The notes below the pieces were generated by a model, which made no database searches, had not been told where the DNA came from, and was given only the letters and a program-made list of their open reading frames with translations. Position numbers and translations under genes: made by a program. A stretch of DNA of 5,506 nt from Ferruginibacter sp. (GTDB lineage Bacteria; Bacteroidota; Bacteroidia; Chitinophagales; Chitinophagaceae): assembly GCA_025362765.1 (NCBI GenBank), contig JANYFI010000697.1, forward strand, positions 1 to 5,506, read 5' to 3'. Shown piece by piece: positions 1 to 5,506 of this stretch; within the stretch, counting starts at the first letter, position 1, and every line of letters begins with the position of its first letter.

Positions 1-53
1 TTACAGTCAACAGTTTTCAAGACTGCCGCAATCGACCGCTCTGCCAACTCTCC
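1..53 (-). tRNA. tRNA-Ser (anticodon UGA), 3' part cut off by the window edge
   Basis: Read on the minus strand, the molecule starts at 53 with GGAGAGT (5' acceptor strand, 53-47), then TG, then a D arm whose stem GCA/TGC encloses a GAGCGGTCGAT loop. The anticodon arm follows: the stem GCAGT/ACTGT (26-22 and 14-10, with one G-U pair) closes the loop CTTGAAA. The anticodon TGA is at 19-17 and reads UCN serine codons. The sequence after the arm (TGACTGTAA) is the start of the long variable arm expected of a class II tRNA such as tRNA-Ser. The rest of the variable arm, the T arm and the 3' acceptor strand lie beyond position 1, so the fold cannot be checked in full. Confidence 0.93.
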
Positions 54-58
54 GGGTG

Positions 59-90
59 CAAAATAATAGTGTTGAACTTTATCTACCAAA
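59..90 (-). promoter_or_regulatory. Probable Bacteroidota-type promoter of the tRNA-Ser gene
   Basis: On the minus strand TTTG (90-87) is followed after exactly 20 bases by TTATTTTG (66-59). The second element differs at one fixed position from the Bacteroidota -7 consensus TAnnTTTG, and both the TTTG at about -33 and the 20-base spacer fit the family pattern. The final G is five bases before the first base of the tRNA, so transcription would start at or next to the mature 5' end. The match comes from reading the sequence; no start site is known. Confidence 0.55.
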
Positions 91-259
91 AATAAATTGC
101 AATAATGAAGTATTATTTAATTCTTCCGGCAGCTCAATCGCTTCAATGTCAGCAGGAATAGGCTTTTGAGGCGAAGGGTAACGTTTGATAAATATTAAGG
201 TGGATATCTAAAAAAGAACAATCTCTATCAATAAAAATGAAACCGTGAAAAAATAGCAT
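79..259 (-). pseudogene. Possible short decayed coding remnant, frameshifted (unrecognised)
   Basis: An ATG at 259 opens a 36-residue frame that begins MLFFHGFIFIDRDCSFLDIH and ends at TGA 151-149. A second frame opens after a TAG at 208-210 and runs 42 codons to TAA 81-79. It has no ATG and contains the protein-like stretch RYPSPQKPIPADIEAIELPE. Leaving the first frame near 193-207 and skipping one base would join them into one product of about 60 residues. I do not recognise either part. The join is inference: two open frames this short are common by chance, and the proposed end runs into the tRNA promoter. Confidence 0.2.
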
Positions 260-281
260 CGCCTATTGGCGTATTTTTTTT
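248..281. terminator. T-flanked hairpin, possible bidirectional terminator
   Basis: CGCC (260-263) and GGCG (268-271) form a 4-bp GC stem around the loop TATT. Outside it, AAAAAATA (248-255) can pair with TATTTTTT (272-279), leaving GCAT bulged on one side. A run of eight T (274-281) follows on the plus strand and six T follow on the minus strand, so either direction could terminate. An alternative fold pairs AATAG with CTATT. It lies between mutS2 and the tRNA gene, where it would stop transcripts leaving mutS2. The GC stem is short, so strength is uncertain. Confidence 0.4.
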
Positions 282-356
282 GCATTAATGTTTAGCACCT
301 GAAATTGATGAGGCAATTAAAAAACCGATCAATGCTTTTTTGCCGGGATATGTTTG

Positions 357-381
357 AAAAATTATGGGTCGTTGATACCCA
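357..381 (-). terminator. Weak hairpin just after the mutS2 stop
   Basis: On the minus strand TGGGT (381-377) and ACCCA (369-365) form a 5-bp stem with a 7-base loop. It is followed by TAATTTTT, giving five T in a row before a C. It starts 19 bases past the mutS2 stop codon, the right place for an intrinsic terminator, but the stem is short and the T run is interrupted. Confidence 0.3.
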
Positions 382-399
382 CAAAAAATACGACTACGT

Positions 400-2511
400 T
401 TAATTGCCTTCTGCAGATTCCTTTTCAAACACCAGGCTTAAATCTTCCAGGCTTACGGTAAGCGGCACTACGCCCAATTGTACAATCGCTTTTTTACCCC
501 GGATTTCTTTTAATATACCTACCTGGCGATTTTGCCGCATCATTACTTTATCTCCCGGTTTTACTTCTCCTTCTACCTGTATAAATTTTTCGTTCAGCTT
601 TTTTTTGTGCTTTTCATTTACCATTTTTTCTTTCTGGTTAAACAATAATGCCTGGATGGTTTTTACCACTTTGTCTTTATCATCCGTCTTACGCCATTCA
701 ATCACCATGGCTTTCAGCCTGCGTTCCATATCTTTCAGGTATAATAACTGGCTTTCCGACATTTTATTCTGGTGCTTCAGCCTCTCTATTTCCTGGTTAT
801 GTTTTTCCTTATCCAGCACCTGCTGCATGTCTTTTTTCAGGCGTTCATTTTCCTTTAATAAATGCGTCAGCTCTTTTTTATCTACATCAATCTTCTGGAG
901 ATCCTGCTCGGTACGGTTTAATAATTTATCCAGTGTAAAATGGTCTTCATCCACCAACGTCCGCGCCTTGTCTATCAGGCGTTTCTCCAGGCCTATTCTT
1001 TCGGCAATGGAAAAAGTATAACTGCTGCCCGGCTTCCCGGTAATTAGTTTATATAAGGGCAGCAAGTTCTTTTCATCAAACTGCATGGCGCCATTGATAA
1101 TGCCAGGTACTTTATTAGCCATTACTTTAAGATTAAGGTAATGCGTGGTCACAATGCCAAAGCTATGCTTATGGGCCAGCTCTTCCATAATAACTTCCGC
1201 AAAAGCGCCGCCCAGGTTGGGATCGCTGCCACTGCCCAATTCATCAATAAAGAACAATGTTTTGCCATTGGCATTCTCCATAAAATACTTCATATTTTTC
1301 AGGTGGCTGCTATAAGTACTTAATTCAAACTCCAGGCTCTGTGTATCACCAATATGAATCATGATCTGTTTAAAAATCCCCATTTCGCTATCAGGATGAA
1401 CAGGCACCAGCAAACCACTCTGCATCATCAACTGCAACAGCCCAACTGTTTTTAAGGTAACGGTTTTGCCGCCGGCATTCGGCCCGCTAATGACTAATAT
1501 CCGGTTCTTATCATTCAGTGTAATATTAATGGGTATGGTTGGTTTATTGCTTCTTTGATTATACAATAGCAACAAAGGATGATAAGCATTAATTAGGTGA
1601 ACATGCGCCTTGTCATACAATTGCGGAAAATTTCCACCTGTAGCAATCGCCCATTTTGCTTTGGCATAAATAAAATCAAATTCGCCCGCCGTATCATGAT
1701 AGGTTTTTAACAGGGGTGCATACACACTCAACTGCTGGGTAAGTTTTCTTAAAATTTTATACACTTCCCTGCTCTCCTCATGCTCCAGCGAAAAAATTTC
1801 ATTGTTCAGTTCGGTAGTTTCTTCCGGTTCAATAAAAGTCGTGCGGCGGCTGTCACTTTCACCATGCATCACGCCTTTAATCATCCGTTTCTGTTCTGCA
1901 AAAACTGCCAACACTCTTCGGCCATTCATAAAACTTTCTTCAATGTCAGCCAGGTGACCGAGCTTATTCAGTTTGGCTACCAGGCGGTCAAACACCCGCC
2001 GTAATTCATTTCTTTTACGATAGAGGTTCATCCTTATTTTTGCAAGTTCCTCGCTGGCACTATCCTTTACGCTACCGGCATCATCCAATATTTCATCAAT
2101 CAGTTCTATGATACTCTTTTCGTAATAAGTATTTTCAATCACTTTTGTCAGCGCCGGGTAAGCAAGCCGTCTTTCATTGTCGAACCACCGAAAAATATTG
2201 CTGGTGTTTTCAGCCAGTTTTCGGATGGCTAAAAATTGTTCCCCTGTCAATACCGCTCCGGGAATGCCCAGCAGCTTTATTTCACGAGCCAGGTTTAGCA
2301 TAAAGTCATTGGGAAAATACTGGCCACTTTGGGTGACCAGTTTATATTCATACCCCTGCCGCAAATCAGTTTCAATAAAATCTTTTTTGGTATGAATGCG
2401 TAAGTTATTAGCCTTTGATTTGCCATATTCAGTCCGGCAATATTCCGCCAGCAGGATTTTCACCTTTTCATATTCCAGCTGCACCAGGGCCGATTCCGGG
2501 AAAAATTTCAT
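400..2511 (-). CDS. mutS2: MutS2-family ATPase without an Smr domain (KOW-like C-terminus)
   Basis: This is a cytoplasmic ABC-type ATPase of the MutS2 family, known to suppress recombination and, in Bacillus subtilis, to act on stalled ribosomes. Residues counted from the start at 2511 (703 aa): helical core and lever region about 1-300, including the family motif TTFIEPEETTELNNE (224-238); Walker A GPNAGGKT (343-350); signature STYSSHL (398-404); Walker B LFFIDE (419-424) with D-loop GSGSDP (426-431); H-loop TTHY (455-458); a long charged coiled coil about 524-643; and a small beta-rich KOW-like domain about 651-695 containing VKPGDKVMM. MutS2 proteins are commonly near 780 residues and end in an Smr domain with an LDLRG-type motif. 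Here the protein stops right after the KOW-like part. The frame extends 32 codons upstream to 2607, but that extension contains a -7 promoter element and is unlike the family, whereas MKFFPESALVQLEYEKVKILL is a typical MutS2 start. No Shine-Dalgarno sequence is seen. It is transcribed away from the solute-binding gene and seems to be a single-gene unit. Confidence 0.93.
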   Translation of the reverse strand: MKFFPESALVQLEYEKVKILLAEYCRTEYGKSKANNLRIHTKKDFIETDLRQGYEYKLVTQSGQYFPNDFMLNLAREIKLLGIPGAVLTGEQFLAIRKLAENTSNIFRWFDNERRLAYPALTKVIENTYYEKSIIELIDEILDDAGSVKDSASEELAKIRMNLYRKRNELRRVFDRLVAKLNKLGHLADIEESFMNGRRVLAVFAEQKRMIKGVMHGESDSRRTTFIEPEETTELNNEIFSLEHEESREVYKILRKLTQQLSVYAPLLKTYHDTAGEFDFIYAKAKWAIATGGNFPQLYDKAHVHLINAYHPLLLLYNQRSNKPTIPINITLNDKNRILVISGPNAGGKTVTLKTVGLLQLMMQSGLLVPVHPDSEMGIFKQIMIHIGDTQSLEFELSTYSSHLKNMKYFMENANGKTLFFIDELGSGSDPNLGGAFAEVIMEELAHKHSFGIVTTHYLNLKVMANKVPGIINGAMQFDEKNLLPLYKLITGKPGSSYTFSIAERIGLEKRLIDKARTLVDEDHFTLDKLLNRTEQDLQKIDVDKKELTHLLKENERLKKDMQQVLDKEKHNQEIERLKHQNKMSESQLLYLKDMERRLKAMVIEWRKTDDKDKVVKTIQALLFNQKEKMVNEKHKKKLNEKFIQVEGEVKPGDKVMMRQNRQVGILKEIRGKKAIVQLGVVPLTVSLEDLSLVFEKESAEGN

Positions 2512-2547
2512 GCCGTTTTTACTTAAGTTTTTTATTTTTTGTCCGGG

Positions 2548-2555
2548 CAAAGGTA
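2548..2555 (-). promoter_or_regulatory. Probable -7 element of the mutS2 promoter; decides the start codon
   Basis: The minus strand reads TACCTTTG, an exact match to the Bacteroidota -7 consensus TAnnTTTG, 36 bases before the ATG at 2511. Initiation would fall near 2541 and give an untranslated leader of about 30 bases. The starts at 2607 and 2568 would be upstream of, and so absent from, this transcript. No TTG is visible at the expected -33 distance, so the promoter rests on one element. Confidence 0.5.
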
Positions 2556-2675
2556 CTAAAATCAGCATCGTTGCGTCGCCCTCTTGTACTATTGAAAGAT
2601 TGAGCAACTTTTATTAAAGCGTAGCCAGGTGCTGGTAACCTCTTAAGACGCAACAAACCCTTTTATGACCATCTT

Positions 2676-2716
2676 TTCCGCTTTTTTGAACCACATAGGT
2701 ACATAACGCAGAAAGG
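2676..2716. repeat. Degenerate intergenic repeat with 8-base phasing
   Basis: Three 8-base units follow one another: ACATAGGT (2693-2700), ACATAACG (2701-2708) and CAGAAAGG (2709-2716), preceded by a T run and GAACC. The wording GAACCACATAGGTACATAA resembles the AACCACAGAGGCACAGAG-like dispersed intergenic repeats I recall from Bacteroidota and other bacterial genomes. A second piece in the same style, TTAAGACGCAACAAA, lies just to the left near 2643-2657. That this is a dispersed family is recalled from general knowledge; only one copy lies in the window. Confidence 0.4.
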
Positions 2717-2785
2717 TCTAATCCTTCTTGCTCACAATAGCTTCAACGTGTGGTTTTACTTGTTGCATTTTCGGCCCGTATGCAT

Positions 2786-4420
2786 TTATTTCCGATCAAT
2801 TTTAGCCCTTCGCAATTCCAGCAAATTCAGGCTATTGGGTTCAAAATCGTGTATATTGGTATGTACCAGGTGAATGGCCATATCATACCATAGCGGCACA
2901 ACCGGGGCATCATTAATAATTATCTGATCCATTTGCTGGTACAACCTGTACCTGATGGAATCATTTTTTTCGGCGACAGCTTTTTCGTACAACCGATCGT
3001 ACACTTCATTTTTATATCGGGTATAATTAGGCGGTGCAGGATTTTTTCCATAAAAAACACTCAGAAAATTTTCTGCATCAGGGTAATCAGCAATCCAGCT
3101 GGCCCTGAAAAAGACCGCCTGAGATTTGGACGTCTGCTCCAGCAACAGGCTTTTTTGAATTGCCTCCACCTGAACCTTTACACCAATCTGTTGCAATTCA
3201 TTGGCGATGTAGCCGGCAAGGTCTGCATACACAGGTATGGTCAATAAATGTACCACTGGTAAACCATTGCCATCCGGAAAACCAGCTTGTGCCAACAGTT
3301 GTTTTGCTTTATCAGGATCATAATGGTAGCCCTTCACCTTTATGGAATCAAAGGAAGGAAGGCCAGCCGGAATAAACCCGCTTTCCGTCGCAGTCCCAAT
3401 AGAATTGCGCAAATAAAGCATCATCTTTCGCCGATCAAAACCATAATTGATCGCTTGTCGTATTTTTAGTAACCGCAACGGTGATGTTTTTACCAATATG
3501 TTTTCGCTATCTACCAGTATACCGAGATATTCAATATTGAGGTAAGGATGCTTTTGCAATAATAATTTTCCCTGCCATTCTTTTTTAAGGTTTCCTGTTT
3601 TAGTAAGAATTTCATCCTTAAAAGTTGCTTCAATATCATTGATAAAATCCAGCCTTCCCTGCTGAAACTCCAGAAACTCGGTTGCCTTACTGTCGTAAAA
3701 AGATACTTTTATACCGTCGATATACGGCAAGGCGCTACCGTTGCTATCTTTTTCAAAATAATGTTCGTTCTTTTTTAATACCAGCGCCTGCCCTTCTTCC
3801 CAGGCAACCATGGCAAAAGGACCTGTACCCACCGGGTGACGGCGAAATTCGCTTCCATATTTCTCCACCGCTTCCTTCGGCACTACAGAACAATATTGCA
3901 TACTAAGCATACCCAGTATTGGCTGAAAAGGCCTGATCAGTTTTATTTGAAAAGTGGAATCATTCAGGGCGGCAAAAGCCTGCACTGTATCAACCCGGCT
4001 GTTAAAAATCCATGCGCCGGGACTAGCCACATTTTTATCGATGATGCGGCTAAAACTATAGGCCACATCCTGTGCTGTCAGCAACCTTCCTTTTCCACTT
4101 ACAAACGCGACATCATCATTAAAATAAACATCCCTGCGTAAATGAAAAGTAAAGGTTAAATTATCGTCAGCAATATCCCAGCTCTTTGCCAGCAGCGGTT
4201 TTACCTGCATGTTTTCATCCACTTCTACCAGTGTATTGTATAGTTGATGAATCGCCCACATAATGGACTGGTTTTTTGCAAAAGCCGGATCCAGTGAAGC
4301 GATGCCCGTTTGTTCATTGTAATGAAATATTTTTTTATCGGGATGAAGATGTGATTTACAGGAGACAAAGAAAAGAATGGATAATGTTATAATGGATAAT
4401 GGATAATTTTTTAACGTCAT
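2786..4420 (-). CDS. Peptide-type ABC-transporter solute-binding lipoprotein (family 5)
   Basis: This is an extracytoplasmic binding protein of the SBP family 5 (DppA/OppA/NikA type), which captures oligopeptides or similar ligands and hands them to an ABC importer. Residues 1-20 are a lipoprotein signal peptide with a lysine, a hydrophobic core and lipobox FVSC, so Cys21 would be lipidated. The residues after it (KSHLHPDKK) lack the acidic stretch used as a surface-export signal in some Bacteroidota, which favours a periplasm-facing position. Family marks: the opening lobe with SLDPAFAKN and the YNTLVE...PLLAKSW region (about 42-81), HPVGTGPF (195-202), LPYIDGIKVSF (231-241), IRQAINYGFDRRKMM (320-334), WIADYPDAENFLSVFYGK (442-459) and APVVPLWYDMAIHLV (505-519). 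At 544 residues the length is normal and the protein looks whole. No permease or ATPase gene adjoins it: mutS2 lies downstream and a divergent aminopeptidase upstream. The ligand cannot be told from sequence; peptide is the default inference. Confidence 0.92.
   Translation of the reverse strand: MTLKNYPLSIITLSILFFVSCKSHLHPDKKIFHYNEQTGIASLDPAFAKNQSIMWAIHQLYNTLVEVDENMQVKPLLAKSWDIADDNLTFTFHLRRDVYFNDDVAFVSGKGRLLTAQDVAYSFSRIIDKNVASPGAWIFNSRVDTVQAFAALNDSTFQIKLIRPFQPILGMLSMQYCSVVPKEAVEKYGSEFRRHPVGTGPFAMVAWEEGQALVLKKNEHYFEKDSNGSALPYIDGIKVSFYDSKATEFLEFQQGRLDFINDIEATFKDEILTKTGNLKKEWQGKLLLQKHPYLNIEYLGILVDSENILVKTSPLRLLKIRQAINYGFDRRKMMLYLRNSIGTATESGFIPAGLPSFDSIKVKGYHYDPDKAKQLLAQAGFPDGNGLPVVHLLTIPVYADLAGYIANELQQIGVKVQVEAIQKSLLLEQTSKSQAVFFRASWIADYPDAENFLSVFYGKNPAPPNYTRYKNEVYDRLYEKAVAEKNDSIRYRLYQQMDQIIINDAPVVPLWYDMAIHLVHTNIHDFEPNSLNLLELRRAKIDRK
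4376..4407. repeat. AATGGATAAT repeat inside the lipoprotein signal-peptide codons
   Basis: The 10-mer AATGGATAAT occurs three times without mismatch: 4376-4385, 4391-4400 and 4398-4407, the last two overlapping by three bases. On the coding (minus) strand it supplies codons about 5-15 of the solute-binding lipoprotein, giving the near-repeated peptide PLSI/TLSI in the hydrophobic core of the signal. The unit spacings are 15 and 7 bases. Confidence 0.7.
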
Positions 4421-4435
4421 AGATTTATAATATTC

Positions 4436-4451
4436 TGCATAAATTTATGCA
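4436..4451. promoter_or_regulatory. Perfect 16-bp palindrome in the divergent gap, candidate shared operator
   Basis: TGCATAAATTTATGCA is its own reverse complement over all 16 bases. It ends directly before the ATG of the aminopeptidase (4452) and lies 15 bases upstream of the ATG of the lipoprotein gene (4420), filling half of the 31-bp gap. A symmetric dimer could bind here and cover both starts. Its core TAAATTTA also matches TAnnTTTG at five of six fixed positions on both strands, so it might instead be a promoter element. No regulator gene is in view. Confidence 0.5.
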
Positions 4452-5506
4452 ATGAAAATTAAAAAGAGCTTGCTGTTATTTGTATCCTTTATTTGCCTTG
4501 CAACTACACAAACCGAAGCCCAGCTTTTAAGTAAAAAAACTGTTTTTACCCATGCTGATACCTTGCGTGGAAGCAATGGCCCGGGAAGAGACTGGTGGAA
4601 CGTATTTAAATATGATTTGCATGTGAAGTTTAATATTGAGGATAGTACGATTAGTGGTTACAATATTATTAGTTTCAGAAAACTTAAAAATGGCTATGAT
4701 ACTATTCAAATAGATTTACAAGATCCCATGATTTTAGATAGTGTTGTTTATTATCAAAGAATTGAAAACGGCGAAGCCCGGATAGTTTTAAAACAATTCT
4801 ATAAGAACGGAAATGCTTATTTCTTCAAATATAAAAATGACAGTAGGTTTCTAAAACAATATGCGGCGGCTGTTTACTACCACGGCAAACCAACCATCGC
4901 AGTCCGTCCGCCATGGGATGGTGGTTTAATCTGGGCCAAAGATAAAAGCAACAGTCCGTGGGTAAGTATTGCCTGTCAGGGACTTGGTGCCAGTGTATGG
5001 TATCCCTGCAAAGACATTCAGAGCGATGAACCCGATAGCGCAGAAATGCATATTACCTGCCCCGATACATTGGTAGCGGTGGGCAATGGCCGCATGAGGG
5101 GCAAAACCATCAATGGCGATGGAACTGCCACTTATGATTGGGCCGTGGTGAATCCAATCAACAATTATTGCATCATTCCCTACATTGGCAAATACGTTCA
5201 CTTTGGTGAAATATTCAAAGGTGAAAAAGGTGACCTAACGATGGATTATTGGGTATTGGATTCCAATCTTGACAAGGCAAAAAAACAATTCCAGGATGCG
5301 CCAAGAATGATGAAGGCTTTTGAATACTGGTTTGGTCCCTACCCTTTTTATGAAGATGGCTATAAACTGGTGGACGCTCCTCATTTAGGCATGGAACACC
5401 AAAGCGCTACAGCCTATGGAAATGGCTACCAGAATGGGTATCATGGCACAGACCTCAGCGGCAGCGGCTGGGGATTAAAATGGGATTTTATCATCGTTCA
5501 TGAAAG
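4452..5506 (+). CDS. Secreted M1-family zinc aminopeptidase, 5' part (continues past window)
   Basis: The first 351 residues belong to an M1 (gluzincin) metallopeptidase, an enzyme that removes N-terminal amino acids from peptides. Residues 1-23 form a signal peptide (KIKK, hydrophobic core, likely cut after TEA before QLLSKK), placing it outside the cytoplasm. The N-terminal beta domain follows with RDWWNVFKYDLHVKFNIED (46-64) and ISGYNIISF. SVWYPCKDIQSDEPDSAEMH (181-200) and VAVGNGRM mark the usual M1 segment before the catalytic domain. GMEHQSA (313-319) is the local form of the GxMEN exopeptidase motif. The window ends in FIIVHE plus AG, that is, at the first two residues of the zinc motif HExxH (H350, E351). 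The remaining zinc ligand and the C-terminal part are outside. The ATG at 4452 directly abuts a palindrome and has no Shine-Dalgarno sequence. It is divergent from the peptide-binding lipoprotein, which fits a joint role in peptide use. Confidence 0.93.
   Translation, partial: MKIKKSLLLFVSFICLATTQTEAQLLSKKTVFTHADTLRGSNGPGRDWWNVFKYDLHVKFNIEDSTISGYNIISFRKLKNGYDTIQIDLQDPMILDSVVYYQRIENGEARIVLKQFYKNGNAYFFKYKNDSRFLKQYAAAVYYHGKPTIAVRPPWDGGLIWAKDKSNSPWVSIACQGLGASVWYPCKDIQSDEPDSAEMHITCPDTLVAVGNGRMRGKTINGDGTATYDWAVVNPINNYCIIPYIGKYVHFGEIFKGEKGDLTMDYWVLDSNLDKAKKQFQDAPRMMKAFEYWFGPYPFYEDGYKLVDAPHLGMEHQSATAYGNGYQNGYHGTDLSGSGWGLKWDFIIVHE

Larger units (their letters stand above)
54..399. other. Gene-poor spacer between tRNA-Ser and mutS2
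   Basis: No intact gene of normal size is visible on either strand. The left end holds the tRNA promoter. The minus strand has a 36-codon ATG frame at 149-259 and an overlapping 42-codon open frame without an ATG at 79-207, which together could be a decayed gene. The plus strand has a 31-codon ATG frame at 308-403 whose stop overlaps the convergent mutS2 stop; I do not recognise its product. A T-flanked hairpin lies at 248-281 and a weaker one at 357-381. All coding calls in this stretch are weak. Confidence 0.5.
2512..2785. other. Intergenic stretch between mutS2 and the solute-binding gene
   Basis: It contains the mutS2 promoter at the left, a degenerate phased repeat in the middle (2676-2716) and, beside the stop codon of the solute-binding gene, an inverted repeat TGCAT (2764-2768) / ATGCA (2780-2784) with an 11-base loop and no T tract. 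The minus strand has a 16-codon ATG frame at 2718-2768 (MQQVKPHVEAIVSKKD), too short to call a gene. I see no strong terminator for the solute-binding gene. Confidence 0.5.

Noticed and set aside
1..53. tRNA gene as an integration site for a mobile element in this window
   Set aside because: The 3' end of the tRNA, where integrases usually act, points out of the window to the left, and no integrase or repeat of the tRNA end is seen on the right side.
308..403. 31-codon plus-strand frame ending WVVDTHKKYDYV, with its stop overlapping the mutS2 stop
   Set aside because: The product is somewhat protein-like but short and unrecognised. A different frame over 289-354 looks equally coding-like, so there is no basis to prefer one.
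404..1021. Long plus-strand open frame (205 codons) within mutS2
   Set aside because: It is antisense to well-conserved mutS2 codons and has a Ser/Phe/Arg-rich composition typical of a shadow frame, with no recognisable domain.
2512..2607. A 32-residue N-terminal extension of MutS2 starting at 2607
   Set aside because: It contains an exact -7 promoter element (2548-2555), does not look like the family N-terminus, and the ATG at 2511 gives a normal MutS2 start.
2718..2768. 16-codon minus-strand frame MQQVKPHVEAIVSKKD after the solute-binding gene
   Set aside because: Too short to support from sequence alone, with no promoter or conserved neighbour to back it.
2764..2784. Inverted repeat TGCAT/ATGCA as terminator of the solute-binding gene
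   Set aside because: Only 5 bp of AT-rich stem with an 11-base loop and no T tract on the minus strand.
4926..5201. 91-codon minus-strand frame under the aminopeptidase gene
   Set aside because: It lies opposite conserved M1 sequence; the aminopeptidase reading explains the region fully.

Overview
The window looks like a chromosomal segment of a Bacteroidota bacterium, most likely from the Chitinophagaceae or a near relative. The grounds are moderate-to-low GC with many TTA/AAA/ATT codons, no visible Shine-Dalgarno sequences ahead of the genes, promoter elements of the Bacteroidota type (TAnnTTTG at -7, TTTG at about -33), and an M1 peptidase with the GMEHQS form of the exopeptidase motif. 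The family placement is inference.

Layout from left to right. (1) Positions 1-53, minus strand: the 5' two thirds of a tRNA-Ser(UGA), cut by the window edge, with a recognisable promoter at 59-90. (2) Positions 54-399: a gene-poor spacer with no convincing intact gene. It holds a T-flanked hairpin (248-281), a possible frameshifted coding remnant on the minus strand (79-259) and a weak hairpin just after mutS2. (3) Positions 400-2511, minus strand: a MutS2-family ATPase of about 703 residues, complete in its ATPase, coiled-coil and KOW-like parts but lacking the C-terminal Smr nuclease domain. A TACCTTTG element at 2548-2555 lies inside the longest possible reading frame and argues for the start at 2511. 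(4) Positions 2512-2785: an intergenic stretch with a degenerate 8-base-phased repeat. (5) Positions 2786-4420, minus strand: a lipoprotein of the family 5 (peptide/nickel) ABC-transporter solute-binding proteins, with no permease gene beside it. (6) Positions 4421-4451: a 31-bp divergent gap carrying a perfect 16-bp palindrome. (7) Position 4452 to the end, plus strand: the first 351 residues of a secreted M1-family zinc aminopeptidase, cut by the window edge inside its HExxH motif.

The divergent pair at 2786-5506 joins peptide capture (the binding lipoprotein) with peptide trimming (the exported M1 aminopeptidase). With only 31 bp between the two start codons, the palindrome is a natural candidate for a shared operator. 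MutS2 and the tRNA look unrelated to that function. I see no CRISPR array, insertion sequence, phage gene or clear new multi-gene system. The points most worth following are the shared palindrome, the Smr-less MutS2, the signal peptide written in repeat DNA, and the two odd intergenic stretches.
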